Below are positions 46,637-56,960 of a stretch of 64,000 bases of DNA, in pieces. The notes below the pieces were generated by a model. The model saw only the letters and a list, made by a program, of their open reading frames with translations. It had not been told where the DNA came from and made no database searches. The DNA is from Planctomyces sp. SH-PL62 (GTDB lineage: Bacteria > Planctomycetota > Planctomycetia > Isosphaerales > Isosphaeraceae), in contig NZ_CP011273.1 of the NCBI RefSeq assembly GCF_001610895.1, positions 3,100,001-3,164,000 of the forward strand, in the 5' to 3' direction. Position 1 is the first letter of the stretch, and each line of letters opens with the position of its first letter. The translations under genes and the position numbers were made by a program.

Positions 46637-47863
46637 ATGATGGAGCGCGAAGACGTTCGAAGGGGCGGGGGGCGAGCGTGGCCGATGCTGGCCGCGATGG
46701 GATTGATCGTGGTCGCATCGGTCGCGGCGAGGGCCCAGGCTCCGGTCGAGGCCGGGCCGGTCCCGACGCCGCCGGAATCGGCGGTCGAGCGGCAGGCGAG
46801 GGCGGCGAAGCTGCGGGAGGTCTACTGGAAGTCGTCGGCCGAGTGGCCCGCGCCCCAGGTCGACCCCGGCGTCGACTGGCGCGAGCTGGGGCTCCTGCCG
46901 ACGCCCCCCTCGCCGGCGGACGACCCGCCGACGCCGGCCAAGGTCGAGTTGGGCAAGCGGCTCTTCTTCGACCCCAGGGTCTCCGGCAGCGGCCAGATCG
47001 CCTGCGCCTCCTGCCACGACCCGGATCTGGGCTGGGCCGACGGCCGGACCACGGCCTACGGCCATAGCCGCGAGCCGTTGAAGCGGAACTCGCCCAGCAT
47101 CATGAACCTGGCCTACATGCCGGAACTGTTCTGGGACGGCCGCGCCTCCAGCCTGGAGGACCAGGCCCGCGAGGTGATCCTCAACCCCTCCGAGATGAGC
47201 GCGACGCCCGAGTCGATCCTCGCCTCGCTGGCCGTCGTCCCCGAGTATCGCGACGCCTTCCGCGAGGCCTACGGCTCGGACCGGATCGACGTCGAGTCGA
47301 CCGCGAAAGCCCTGGCGGCCTTCGAGCGCAGCGTCGTCGGCGGCCGCAGCGCGTTCGACAAGTTCCTCCGAGGGAATCGCCAGGCGCTCTCGGACGAGGC
47401 GGTCCTGGGGCTCGACCTCTTCCGCGGCAAGGCCCGATGCCTCAACTGCCACAACGGCCCGGCGTTCAGCGACGGCCGACTCCACGACCTCGGCCTCAGC
47501 TACTACGGCCGCGAGCTGGAGGACCTGGGGCGGTACAAGGTCACGAACAGGGCCGAAGACGTCGGCCGGTTCCGCACGCCGAGCCTCCGCAACATCACCG
47601 CGACGGGCCCTTATATGCACAACGGCCTGTTCGAGCTCTCCGGCGTGCTGAACATGTACAACGCCGGCATGGCGACCCTCAAGCGCAAGCCCGAGCAGGC
47701 CGACGACCCGCTCTTCCCCGCCAAGTCCCCCTTGCTCAAGCCGCTGGGCCTGACCAGGCAGGAGCTGAACGACTTGCAGGCCTTCCTGGCGTCGCTCGCC
47801 GAACCCAAGCTCCGCGTCCGCGCGCCCGTGCTCCCCGGCCTGGACGCCTCCCGCCCCCGCTGA
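46637..47863 (+). CDS. Dihaem cytochrome c peroxidase / MauG family protein
   Basis: The start is uncertain between 46613 and 46637. Both precede a signal helix, [18 protein letters not shown]. The mature protein has two c-type haem sites, [11 protein letters not shown] and [12 protein letters not shown], plus [19 protein letters not shown] and [17 protein letters not shown], which are typical of BCCP/MauG. The high-potential haem Met/Tyr ligand region lies in the second half. The family reduces H2O2 in the periplasm or oxidatively modifies partner proteins. It is followed at 23 bp by the DUF1559 gene and may share a transcript. Confidence 0.88.
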   Translation: MMEREDVRRGGGRAWPMLAAMGLIVVASVAARAQAPVEAGPVPTPPESAVERQARAAKLREVYWKSSAEWPAPQVDPGVDWRELGLLPTPPSPADDPPTPAKVELGKRLFFDPRVSGSGQIACASCHDPDLGWADGRTTAYGHSREPLKRNSPSIMNLAYMPELFWDGRASSLEDQAREVILNPSEMSATPESILASLAVVPEYRDAFREAYGSDRIDVESTAKALAAFERSVVGGRSAFDKFLRGNRQALSDEAVLGLDLFRGKARCLNCHNGPAFSDGRLHDLGLSYYGRELEDLGRYKVTNRAEDVGRFRTPSLRNITATGPYMHNGLFELSGVLNMYNAGMATLKRKPEQADDPLFPAKSPLLKPLGLTRQELNDLQAFLASLAEPKLRVRAPVLPGLDASRPR

Positions 47864-47885
47864 ATCATCCCCTCGGAGACCCAGA

Positions 47886-48848
47886 ATGCCCGTCGATGCG
47901 CCTCGCTATCGTCATCCGATCCGTCGCGGCTTCACGCTGATCGAGCTGCTGGTGGTGATCGCGATCATCGCCGTGCTGATCGCGCTGCTGCTGCCGGCCG
48001 TGCAGGCCGCTCGCGAGGCCGCCCGCCGCATGCAATGCGCCAACAACCTTCGCCAGCTCGGCCTGGGGATGCACAATGTGCACACGGCGATGAACAGTTT
48101 CCCGATGAACGAGACGAAGCCCGTCACCCGCTACTGGGGGGCGCAGATCATCCCGTACATGGAGCAGGTGAACCTGTTCAACCTGTATAACATCAACGTC
48201 GACTACAACGTGCCGCCGAACAGCACGGCGATCTCCTATCCGCTGGCGGTCTTCCTCTGCCCGTCCGCGCCGGAGTCGCCCCGGATGAACCCGACGTTCA
48301 TCGCCAAGCCGGGCCCGGGCATGGACAAGTGGTCCTCGGCGGCGGCCGACTACGCGGCGAGCACCGGCGTCATGTCCAACCTCTGGACGACCCCCTCAGT
48401 GATGAACAACGGCCCGCCGGCCAGCACCGACGGCGCGCTCCAGGGCAACAACGCGTCCGGCCGCCGCAACATCGCCGAGATCACCGACGGCGCCAGCAAT
48501 ACGATCCTGATCATGGAGTCGGCCGGCCGTCCCCAGATCTGGCGGGCCGGCTGGAAGAAGGTCGCCAACTCCGGCCTCACGACGGCCCTCAGCTCGATCC
48601 TCTGCGGCTGGGCCGAGCCCAACGCCTTCAGCGCCCGGGGCTATGACCAGGGGGGCGTGGCCAACAAGGGCCGATGCGCGGTGAACTGCTCGAACGTCTA
48701 CGCCGCCTACGCCTTCCACCCCGGCGGCGCCAACGTCCTCATGGCCGACGGCTCCACCCGGTTGGTCAAGGAGACCGTCGCCATCGAGACCTTCGCCGCC
48801 CTCCTCACCCGCTCCGGCGGCGAGATCATCTCGGCCGACGAATATTGA
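47886..48848 (+). CDS. DUF1559 prepilin-like protein
   Basis: This 320-residue protein has a type IV prepilin leader, [20 protein letters not shown], with the Gly-Phe cleavage site and Glu at +5. The DUF1559 body follows, with [20 protein letters not shown], and the C-terminal signature [16 protein letters not shown] (H-x9-D-G). Planctomycetes carry dozens of such genes, thought to build pseudopilus-like surface fibres. The PilB/GspE-like ATPase at 14.8 kb could serve this system. Individual functions are unknown. Confidence 0.92.
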   Translation: MPVDAPRYRHPIRRGFTLIELLVVIAIIAVLIALLLPAVQAAREAARRMQCANNLRQLGLGMHNVHTAMNSFPMNETKPVTRYWGAQIIPYMEQVNLFNLYNINVDYNVPPNSTAISYPLAVFLCPSAPESPRMNPTFIAKPGPGMDKWSSAAADYAASTGVMSNLWTTPSVMNNGPPASTDGALQGNNASGRRNIAEITDGASNTILIMESAGRPQIWRAGWKKVANSGLTTALSSILCGWAEPNAFSARGYDQGGVANKGRCAVNCSNVYAAYAFHPGGANVLMADGSTRLVKETVAIETFAALLTRSGGEIISADEY

Positions 48849-48893
48849 GGCCGGATCCGGGCGCGTCCCCGCCCGGCAGCCGTCTGGAATCAA

Positions 48894-49394
48894 TCACCTC
48901 GACGGATTCCGCAGCAGCCTGGGGGGGGCCAGCCACTGGAGTTCGTGGCGCTCGGAGTCCGGCGAGGGCCTGCGCAGGGCGGCGACGCCCCCCTTCTTGA
49001 ACGTGAACGGCAGCGCCCGAGGGTCGCCCAGCAAGAGCAGGCTCAGCAGCTCGTCCAGGATCGGGTTGTGGCCGACGATCATCAGGGGGGCCTCCGGCTG
49101 CAGCCCGAGCCACTCGGCGACGTCCTGAGCCGTGGAATCGGCGCGGAGGACCGGGGCGAGTTCGATCGACCCGGCCAGGTCCAGCCCTTCGGCGAGGATC
49201 TCGGCCGTCCGCCGCGCCCGGGGCAGGGGGCTGGTCGCGATCCGTTCGACGGCGAGGTCCAGGTCGTCGAGGCCCTCGGTGATCTCCCGCATCCGCTTCT
49301 CCCCCCGGGAGGTTAGCGGCCGTTCATCGTCCGGGATCCCCGGAGTCCCGTGCTCGACGGCGATGCCGTGGCGGACGATGTACAATTCCCACAT
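48894..49394 (-). CDS. sixA: Phosphohistidine phosphatase SixA-like
   Basis: The ATG at 49394 (MWELYIVRHGIAVEHG) has GGGAGG eight nt upstream, so the longer frame to 49451 is unlikely. The 166-residue histidine phosphatase has the catalytic RHG motif at residues 8-10, TSPLPRARRTAEIL and the second catalytic His in VGHNPILDELL. SixA removes phosphate from phosphohistidine in Hpt domains or the nitrogen PTS. The target here is unknown. It converges with the DUF1559 gene. Confidence 0.88.
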   Translation of the reverse strand: MWELYIVRHGIAVEHGTPGIPDDERPLTSRGEKRMREITEGLDDLDLAVERIATSPLPRARRTAEILAEGLDLAGSIELAPVLRADSTAQDVAEWLGLQPEAPLMIVGHNPILDELLSLLLLGDPRALPFTFKKGGVAALRRPSPDSERHELQWLAPPRLLRNPSR

Positions 49395-49646
49395 GATGGA
49401 AACCTCCCTTTGTCTTGTGATTTTGTGAAAATCGACACTATTGCTCGACACGATTCCGAACCAGGCGCGAGCGGAGGCCGCGATGGCGAGACCCGGGGGG
49501 CCGTGGTTGTGGAAGGCTAGGGGCCGGGGGCCGCGTCGATCAGGGGTAGGAGGATCCTAGCCCCCAAGGACCTGCAGGGGAAGGATCGGGAGGGGGCCTG
49601 GGCATGGTACTCTGCTACCAAGGAAGCCGCGACGGTCGAGTCCGCG

Positions 49647-50192
49647 ATGGTCACCTCGGCAGTAACGACGGCACCCTTATTCAACGGGTTCATCGTCGCC
49701 TGCGAAGCTCGGGCCGCCCGCGGCGACATGGAGCGGGAGACGGTGCGGATCGCGACGAGCGTCATGCGGAGGGCCTGCGGCTTTCGGATCGACGGGGTCA
49801 AGTTCGGGGACGTACCCGCCCGCGAGGTCGAGGTCAGGCATCTTGAGGCGGTCCTGGCCCGGTGGGCGGACGAGCCGGGACGATCACCGGGCAAGGGAAT
49901 CTCGCGGAGTTACCTGGCGACCGACGCCGGGTGGATCCGCACGGCTTTCCGGTGGGCCGCGAAGCCCGGAAAGGATCGCGGGCCGCGCCTGTCAGCCGAC
50001 CCGTTCGCCGGATTCAAAGGCCCCCGCCCCTCGCCGGCGAAGGTCCGAATCTGCACGCGGCGAGACGGCGGCCGTCGGCGGCGATCTCGGCGGCGGCGCC
50101 CGGTCGTTCGAGGCTCGTGCCGGCCCCGTGGATCATCGGGCGGCCCGAGGTCGGCAGGGGCGCGGCTGCCGCGAGGGGAAAGGCCCGCATAA
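49647..50192 (+). pseudogene. Tyrosine-recombinase (integrase) N-terminal remnant
   Basis: The first 135 codons look like the SAM-like core-binding domain of a phage-type integrase. They include GFRIDGVKFGDVPAREVEVR, HLEAVLARWADEP, SYLATDAGWIRTAFRWAAK and DPFAGFKGPRPSPAKV. The Arg/Tyr catalytic domain is absent: the frame degenerates into Arg-rich sequence after about 50030. The assignment rests on motif resemblance alone. Confidence 0.5.
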
Positions 50193-51803
50193 CGATCGTC
50201 CTCGATCCGGGTGGGCGGGGGATGGACGGCGATTCTTGCGACGAGCATCGACGCTGCGCGAGGCCGCGTCGCCGACTGGACGATCGGGGGTGCTGAAGGG
50301 ATGGCCTCCTCGGGGCCTCTACGCTCGACGCCGCACCTCGCCTCCTCCGACCAATCGCCCCGCCCGGCCCGCCTCGCCGCGATGCCGGGGCCTCGGGCCG
50401 GCGGCCTTGAGTCCCTTGTGAATCACGTCATTCACGGCCGAGCTCGAGCCGAATCGGGATGCCGGCGTTTCAACGGATGGGCCTCGCCGTCCACCCCCGC
50501 GGCGCGGCCATCGATCCTCGCGCCGTCCGGCGCCTCGATGTGGAGCGGCAAAAGAGTCCCCGGCTCCGGAGGACGTCCGACGACGGCCCGAGGCCACGGT
50601 CGGGGGCCTCGCCTGCAATTTAGCTGTCGAGGCTCGCTGGTTCCGAGCCGGCCTCTGAACGACGACCCCGAAGGGCGAAACCTGCAGGAGCCCTGGGGCC
50701 CAGATCGGCATGCCACCCCACATGCTCCGCCAGCCCCTGAGGGTTCGGATCGAGGATCGACTCCACACGGCCTCGCACGGGCGGTCCGTGCAGCGACGAA
50801 CTCCTCGTAATGTGCTGGCCGCTCGGCGTCAGCCCGCTGAATGGCATGCCTGGAGCATTGGCGAGTCGAAGCACCAACTGGCAGCCGGCCAGGCGATTTG
50901 GGGCACGGGGGACTCGAAACTCAGCCCCAAATTCGACTCGTGATCTACCGGACGCGGGAGACGTTTTTCGCAATGTTCTGCAATGAAATGGTGGCGTCAC
51001 GACCCCCTGCCCCTGGTCGGAAATGAGTCGGGGGGATTCAGCCCTGGTTGAGCCGACGCGCAACTGGCACCCGCGTTCTGCCCGATCCCCGAGCCGATCG
51101 GCGAAGGGGGGGATTCGGCCCTGGTTGAGCTGGCGCGCAACTGGCACAGCCTGACACCTGACGTCGGAGCCGCGATCTTGGACCTCGACCGATCCGCCCC
51201 TGAGCAGGGGAGTGACTCCGATACAACCTCTGCGGACTGACCAGTAGGCGACCAGGCTCATGAAGCGTAAGAGCCCCGCCGTTCCGGGCCTCGGGCGACG
51301 ACACCGACACGCGCAAGGCACCTGCACTTGAATCCCCTTCAGCAAGTTCTGATAAGTATTGAATCGAGGCGAGTGGACCGTCCCGACGTAGTCTCCAGGT
51401 GTAGGCATTGCCGCCCTCCACTTGCATCTCGCCCACCTCGGACGCGAACGACCGCTGGTGACGCGTCATGCTTGCCTCGCCCCGGGGCGCGTCGTTCATG
51501 AGCCCGGTCACGCCCCGACGGCCGCGTCCTCAGGCCGGCGTCCAGGCGGCACCCCCGCCACGACGCGCGGCGGATCCGCCGTGACGCGCGGGCGGGCCGG
51601 CGCGGGACCTCGCCCCCAGTCGGGGCGACGAAGGCGAGTGCGAGCAGGCACCGTCCGCGGGCGAACGGCAGTCGTCCCACCACCGCCGACCTTGACAAAC
51701 GGGCGAGGCTGGGGAACGCTGGTTCTTATCGCCCCTCCGTCGGAAGTCCTTCCCGGGGAAGGCTCCCGATCACCCTTGCGGATTCATCCTCGCGAGCCGG
51801 CAC
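50193..51803. other. Decayed accessory region, no intact gene
   Basis: About 1.6 kb in which every open frame has biased, non-protein-like composition. It carries the two 40-bp direct repeats listed next. It is probably the degraded remains of mobile DNA adjoining the integrase scrap. Confidence 0.45.
51031..51147. repeat. Pair of 40-bp direct repeats
   Basis: 51031-51070 and 51108-51147 match at 37 of 40 positions (core CCCTGGTTGAGC... then CGCGCAACTGGCAC), with a 77-bp period. The function is unknown. They could be remnants of element ends or a small tandem duplication. Confidence 0.6.
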
Positions 51804-54362
51804 ATGAACGCGACTCTGCTGAGACTCCGATCGGGACTCGTCGCGCTTCTGCTTCTCGGGGGCGCTCGACAGGCCGGGGCGGACCCGACCGACCTGGGGC
51901 CGGATCCCGCCCGCGCGCAGGACTCCGGGGCGGTGACGGCCGCAGGGCTGGAGTTCTTCGAGAAGCAGGTGCGGCCGCTCCTGGTCGAGCGCTGCTATGA
52001 GTGCCACTCGTCGGGGGCGAAGGCGCCCAAGGGTGGCCTGAGCCTCGACGACCCCGAGGGGTGGGTGAAGGGGGGGGACAGCGGGCCGGCCGTCGTCCCG
52101 GGCTCGCCGGACGAGAGCCTGCTCATCGACGCGGTCCGTTACGGATCGCTCGAGATGCCGCCGCGCGGGAAGCTCCCCGCGCTCGAGATCGCCGTGCTCG
52201 AACGCTGGGTCGGCATGGGGGCGCCCGCCCCGCCCTCGGGAAACTCCCGTCCCCGACCCGCGCCCGCGACGTCTCCGGACGAGGCCGCTCGCTCGCACTG
52301 GGCGTTCCGGCCGATCGCCGACCCCCCCGCGCCGCTCGTGAAGGACGCCGGCTGGCCGCGCTCCGACGTCGACCGGTTCATCCTCGCGAAGCTCGAATCG
52401 GAGGGGCTCTCCCCGGTCGGCGACGCCGACAAAATGATCCTGCTGAGGCGAGTCCACTTCGACCTGGTCGGCCTCCCACCCACCTCGGACGAGATTGCGT
52501 CGTTCCTCTCGGATGGAGCGCCCGACGCGCTGGAGAAGGTCGTCGACGCACTCCTGGCCCGCCCGACGTTCGGCCAGCGCTGGGGTCGGCACTGGCTCGA
52601 CGTGGCCCGCTACGCCGATTCCAACGGCTCTTGCGAGAACTTCACCTTCTACGACGCCTGGCGCTATCGCAACTACGTGGTCGACGCGTACAACGCCGAC
52701 AAGCCGTTCGATCGGTTCATCGCGGAGCAGCTGGCCGGCGACCTCCTCCCCTCGCGCGACCAGCGGGAGCGGGACGCGAATCTCGTGGCCACCGGATTCC
52801 TCGTCATCGGTCCCAAGGGCATCGGCGCGACCGACAAGGAACAGCTCGCAATCGATGTGATCGACGAGCAGCTCGACACGATCGGGAAGGTCTTCCTCGG
52901 CCTGAGCGTGGGTTGCGCCCGGTGTCACGACCACAAGTTCGACCCGATCTCCACCGCCGATTATTACGGCCTCGCCGGCATCCTCGCCAGCACGGAGACG
53001 ACCCACGGCTACCTGCTCGACCGCAAGGACCTCACCGGCTGGAACCTCCACCCGCTCGGTGCGGACGGGCAGGAGGCGTACGAGGCCTTCCAGGCATTCC
53101 AGAAGAAGGTCGGCGACCTCCAGAAGGAGGAAGCGGAGCTGAAGGCCAAGCTCGAGACGCTGAAGGGGGGCGCGATGCCGGCCGCGGCGGATCCGTCCCG
53201 GGCCGCCGCCGCGACGCCGACGCCGGATGCGAAGTCCGAGGTCGAGAAGGTCGAGGAGCGCCTCGCCGCCGTGAAGGAGCAGCTCGCACAGGTGCTGGCG
53301 AAGCCCGCGGGGCGGCCGCCGATGGCGATGTCGGTGAATGACCACAAGCAGCCCGGCCCGGTGGCGATCTGCATCAGGGGCGACGCGCACAACCGCGGCG
53401 CGGAGGTCCCACGCGGATTCATCGCGGTCGTCGAGCCCTCGGCGCCGGCGATCCGGTCCGAGGTCAGCGGCCGGGTGGAACTCGCGGAGTGGCTCGCCAG
53501 TCCTCGGAACCCCCTCACCGCGCGCGTGGCGGTGAACCGGATCTGGCAGCACGTGTTCGGCCGGGGGCTCGTGGGCTCGCCTGACGACTTCGGCACGCGC
53601 GGCGAGCGTCCCTCCCATCCCGAGCTGCTCGATTACCTGGCCCGGCGGTTCATGCAACAAGGCTGGTCGGTCAAGGGCCTCGTCCGCGGCCTCGTGCTCA
53701 GCCGGACGTACCGGCAGAGCTCCGAGTTCGACCGGGCGTGCGCCGACCGCGATCCGGAGAACCGGTGGCACTGGCGAGCGAACCGCCGCCGGCTCGACAT
53801 GGAGGCCCTTCGGGACGGCCTGCTGGCCGCAAGCGGGCGGCTCGACCCGTCCCCGACCGACTCGGTGGTCGCAAAGCTGAACCTCCAGGCCACGGGGGTC
53901 GGCGTGGGGCCGAATCCCCCCTTCGTCAGCGCGCGGCGGACGGTCTACCTGCCGGTCATCCGCAACGACCTCCCGCCCCTGTTCCAGCTCTTCGACTTCG
54001 GCGACGCCCTCTCAGTGAACGGCCGGCGGAGCGCCACGAACGTGGCCCCCCAGGCGCTCTTCATGATGAACAGCCCCTTGGTCCTCGACGCGGCGAAAGC
54101 GACGACCGAAACGGTCCTCGCCGGCTGCGAGACCGCCGACGACCTTCAGACGCTCGAGCGCCTCTATGTCCGCATCGTCGGACGTCCGCCGCGTCGCGAC
54201 GAGGTCGCGCCGTCGCTGGCGCTGGTTCACGAGCGTCTGGACGACGTCCGGGCTGCGAGCCCGGCGGCCTCGGCGGCGGCGGACGATCCGCTGCGAAATC
54301 GTGCGTGGGCCGCACTGGCTCATGTGCTGTTCTGTTCGACGAGTTATCAGTACGTCGATTGA
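51804..54362 (+). CDS. Planctomycete PSCyt1-PSCyt2-PSD1 domain protein (DUF1549/DUF1553)
   Basis: This 852-residue secreted protein has a signal peptide (about 7-26) and a cytochrome domain (PSCyt1) with CYECHSSG at Cys64-Cys67-His68 and PPRGKLP. DUF1549 (PSCyt2, about 165-375) includes [15 protein letters not shown] and [14 protein letters not shown], and contains [13 protein letters not shown], a second haem-type motif. A coiled-coil-like Glu/Lys insert follows (about 430-500). DUF1553 (PSD1, about 555-830) has [20 protein letters not shown] and [14 protein letters not shown]. The DUF1501 gene follows at 10 bp, the standard pairing in this phylum. The role is probably redox or sugar-related but experimentally undefined. 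Confidence 0.93.
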   Translation: MNATLLRLRSGLVALLLLGGARQAGADPTDLGPDPARAQDSGAVTAAGLEFFEKQVRPLLVERCYECHSSGAKAPKGGLSLDDPEGWVKGGDSGPAVVPGSPDESLLIDAVRYGSLEMPPRGKLPALEIAVLERWVGMGAPAPPSGNSRPRPAPATSPDEAARSHWAFRPIADPPAPLVKDAGWPRSDVDRFILAKLESEGLSPVGDADKMILLRRVHFDLVGLPPTSDEIASFLSDGAPDALEKVVDALLARPTFGQRWGRHWLDVARYADSNGSCENFTFYDAWRYRNYVVDAYNADKPFDRFIAEQLAGDLLPSRDQRERDANLVATGFLVIGPKGIGATDKEQLAIDVIDEQLDTIGKVFLGLSVGCARCHDHKFDPISTADYYGLAGILASTETTHGYLLDRKDLTGWNLHPLGADGQEAYEAFQAFQKKVGDLQKEEAELKAKLETLKGGAMPAAADPSRAAAATPTPDAKSEVEKVEERLAAVKEQLAQVLAKPAGRPPMAMSVNDHKQPGPVAICIRGDAHNRGAEVPRGFIAVVEPSAPAIRSEVSGRVELAEWLASPRNPLTARVAVNRIWQHVFGRGLVGSPDDFGTRGERPSHPELLDYLARRFMQQGWSVKGLVRGLVLSRTYRQSSEFDRACADRDPENRWHWRANRRRLDMEALRDGLLAASGRLDPSPTDSVVAKLNLQATGVGVGPNPPFVSARRTVYLPVIRNDLPPLFQLFDFGDALSVNGRRSATNVAPQALFMMNSPLVLDAAKATTETVLAGCETADDLQTLERLYVRIVGRPPRRDEVAPSLALVHERLDDVRAASPAASAAADDPLRNRAWAALAHVLFCSTSYQYVD

Positions 54363-54372
54363 GGAGGGTCGG

Positions 54373-55764
54373 ATGTCGAGGCCGCAACCGCTCGGGATCT
54401 CGCGTCGGGCGCTCCTCCAGAACGCCGCCTGCGGATTCGGGTATCTCGCCTTCGCCGGGCTCGCCGCGCAGGCCGCCGAGGCCGAGGCGAAGGCGAACCC
54501 GCTCGCCCCGAAGCCGCCGCATCTGCCGGCGCGGGCCAAGCGGGTCATCTTCATGTTCATGCACGGCGGGCCGAGCCAGGTCGACACGTTCGACTACAAG
54601 CCCGACCTCGCGAAGTATTCGGGCGAGCCGGCCCCCTGGGTCAAGCGGCCGGCCCGGCTCCGCCCGACCCCCTGGCGGTTCGCCCGGCACGGCGAGTGCG
54701 GCCGGTGGGTCTCGGAGCTCTTCCCGAACGTCGCCCGGCATGCGGACGACCTCTGCGTCATCAACAGCATGCACACCGAAGGCCGCTCCCACGGCGAGGC
54801 GGCGCTGCGGCTGCACACGGGCACCGCCAGCTTCGTCCGGCCGTCGCTCGGGTCGTGGGTGACCTACGGGCTCGGGACCGAGAACGGCAACCTGCCGGGC
54901 TTCGTCACGATCGCCCCGCCGCGAGGGCACGGCGGCGTGCAGAACTACTCCAGCGCCTTCCTGCCGGCGATCTACCAGGGGACGGCGATCGGCACGGCCG
55001 ACGTCCCCGTGAACGGGGCGACGATCCCCTTCCTCGCCAACGCCGAGACGCCCCGGGCGCGGCAGCGGCGACAGCTCGACCTGATCCAGCAGCTGAACCG
55101 GACACACCTCGAGCGGTCGGAGGGCGACGCCCAGATCGAGGGGATGGTGCAGTCGTACGAGCTCGCCTTCCGCATGCAGTCGGCGGCGCCGGGCGTGCTC
55201 GACCTGGCCGGGGAGACGGAGGCGACGCGGCGGCTGTACGGCGTCGGCACGCCGGAGACCGACGACTTCGGCCGCCAGTGCCTCCTGGCCCGTCGCTTCA
55301 CCGAGGCCGGGGTCCGCTTCGTCCAGATCTCCACCGGCTACCTCTGGGACCAGCACGACAAGCTGGTGAGCGGGCACGAGAAGATCGCCCGGGCGGTCGA
55401 CCTGCCGATCGCCGGCCTGCTCGCCGACCTCAAGGCGCGCGGACTGCTGGACGACACGCTGGTCTTCTGGGGCGCCGAGTTCGGGCGGACGCCCTACACC
55501 GAGGGGGTGGACGGCCGCGACCACAACCCCGAGGGATACTCGGTCTGGCTCGCCGGCGGCGGCGTGAAGGGGGGCGTCGCGCACGGCCGGACCGACGAGT
55601 TCGGCTTCGCGGCGGTCGAGGACAAGGTCCACTACCACGACCTGCACGCCACCATCCTGCACCTGCTCGGCCTGGACCACGAGCGGCTGACCTACCGCTA
55701 CTCCGGCCGCGACTTCCGCCTGACCGACGTCTACGGCCGGGTGGTTCGCGAGATCCTCGCGTGA
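54373..55764 (+). CDS. DUF1501 (sulfatase-like) protein
   Basis: The ATG at 54373 follows GAGGAGGG. The frame upstream runs inside the PSD1 gene and is not used. The 463-residue protein has a twin-arginine-like export signal, [20 protein letters not shown], then the DUF1501 signature [16 protein letters not shown] and [14 protein letters not shown]1501 belongs to the alkaline phosphatase/sulfatase superfamily. A metal-binding DHNPEGY and an [18 protein letters not shown] block are visible near the end. It always travels with PSD1 proteins and is presumed to act with them in the periplasm. Confidence 0.92.
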   Translation: MSRPQPLGISRRALLQNAACGFGYLAFAGLAAQAAEAEAKANPLAPKPPHLPARAKRVIFMFMHGGPSQVDTFDYKPDLAKYSGEPAPWVKRPARLRPTPWRFARHGECGRWVSELFPNVARHADDLCVINSMHTEGRSHGEAALRLHTGTASFVRPSLGSWVTYGLGTENGNLPGFVTIAPPRGHGGVQNYSSAFLPAIYQGTAIGTADVPVNGATIPFLANAETPRARQRRQLDLIQQLNRTHLERSEGDAQIEGMVQSYELAFRMQSAAPGVLDLAGETEATRRLYGVGTPETDDFGRQCLLARRFTEAGVRFVQISTGYLWDQHDKLVSGHEKIARAVDLPIAGLLADLKARGLLDDTLVFWGAEFGRTPYTEGVDGRDHNPEGYSVWLAGGGVKGGVAHGRTDEFGFAAVEDKVHYHDLHATILHLLGLDHERLTYRYSGRDFRLTDVYGRVVREILA

Positions 55765-56124
55765 CCGGACGATCCGAGCCGCCGGCGGCGGGCGTCGCGT
55801 CGTCCGCCTGGAGGGGTCTCGGCTGAATAGAGCCGAGAGCCTGCGACGGATCCCGCTATTCCGAACGCGGGACGGCCCGCCGGCCCAAAGTTGGGCGGGG
55901 GCCGAGGTCCAGTTCAGTCCACCGGCCGGACGCGAACCGACTGCCGCGTTGCGCGCGTCGGTCCGACTGCGACCGGCGGCGCGTGGACGCGGGCGAGCTC
56001 GTCCGCGGGCGGTTCGGCGTCGCCGGTCCGGAGGCACCCACCGTCAGCCGCCCGATCGCCGGGCTGCGGGCCCCGGCCGGCGCGGGCGAGCCGTCCCGAA
56101 ACCCTCAGACGTGAGGCTCCAGCC
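55765..56124. other. Intergenic region with several hairpins
   Basis: About 360 bp after the DUF1501 gene. Besides the hairpin at 55817-55838, TCCCGC...GCGGGA pairs near 55850-55872. No protein-coding frame is convincing. Confidence 0.45.
55817..55838 (+). terminator. Hairpin after the PSD1-DUF1501 operon
   Basis: TCTCGGCT / AGCCGAGA, an 8-bp perfect stem with a 6-nt loop, 53 nt past the DUF1501 stop. No T-tract follows. Confidence 0.4.
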
Positions 56125-56289
56125 GTGAGGTCGTCGACCTTGAACGCGCGCAACAACTTGAGCGTGGCCTGCCTCAACGGGGGTCTGGTCCTCGCCGCGA
56201 TCGTCGGGGCCGCGGGCCAGAGCTGGCCGGCCTTCCTGGCGGCCTTCGCGGCCGGCGGCGACATCCGATTCCGCCCCGGGCGGCGCTGA
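56125..56289 (+). CDS. Possible 54-residue membrane protein
   Basis: A GTG-started frame encodes a short Asn/Arg-containing head (STLNARNNLSVACLNGG), one hydrophobic helix (LVLAAIVGAAGQSWPAFLAA) and a basic tail (GGDIRFRPGRR). Composition and the well-formed terminator just downstream suggest a real small membrane protein. No convincing ribosome site is seen, and I do not recognise a family. Confidence 0.4.
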   Translation: MRSSTLNARNNLSVACLNGGLVLAAIVGAAGQSWPAFLAAFAAGGDIRFRPGRR

Positions 56290-56297
56290 TTTCCAGG

Positions 56298-56350
56298 CGA
56301 GGACCCCGACGTCGGCTTCGGCCGTCGTCGGGGTCCTCGTCCCATTTTTT
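56298..56350 (+). terminator. Intrinsic terminator
   Basis: CGAGGACCCCGAC (56298-56310) pairs perfectly with GTCGGGGTCCTCG (56327-56339). TTTTTT follows at 56345-56350. This is the clearest rho-independent terminator in the window and marks a rightward transcript ending here. Confidence 0.65.
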
Positions 56351-56960
56351 ATCCATCGGCGGCCGGACGGCGAGGAGGAGCCCCGCAGGCTCAGGGCTTC
56401 CAGTCGGCCAAGCTCGTCCTCGCTCACGGAAGACGAGGTGAGGTTGAGTCTGTCACGGCCTCTGGGCGATGATCGACGGCGGCTCCGCCGGTTCGGCGGC
56501 CGGCGAACACTTCCAGATGGATTCCGACGGCTTCTCGAGGCCTGGTCGAAGCTCCGCGACGACGCGCCCGACGTTCGTGACGAAGATCTTGCCTCGGCTG
56601 CGCCGCGAGGTGCGGACGCTCTCGAGGCGAGAAGTGGAGAGCGGCTCGACTGAGACGGCGGCGACCTGTCGGGGAGTTCTCAAGGTCGAGGCATCGGCGT
56701 GTATGTCCGCCCAGGGCGAGGACGTCGAACCGACGAACAACCCGTCGCACGGTGGTTGCGTCAGCCGTCTGCTGGCGGAGGACCAGCTTCGGCACCGCTC
56801 GGGGGCCGGGCGCGGTTCGTCGAACGGATCCTCACGACCGTTGAATCCTGCCGCCCCCAGGGCCGCGACCTGCTCGACTCCCTCGTCGAAGCCGTCTCCG
56901 CCCATCGCTCAGGCGGCGAGCCGCCCTCACTCATCCCCGCCGGGACGTGAACGGTTACCG
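56351..56960. other. Intergenic region, no gene seen
   Basis: About 600 bp between the terminator and the end of the SpoIIM-like gene. Several short frames exist on both strands, but none shows a start site, motif or normal composition. Confidence 0.4.

Noticed and set aside
51031-51147. Possible CRISPR array
   Set aside because: Only two repeats with a single spacer, and no cas genes in the window.
50620-51408. 262-codon frame on the - strand
   Set aside because: Composition is not protein-like, it contains the direct repeats and it shows no motif.
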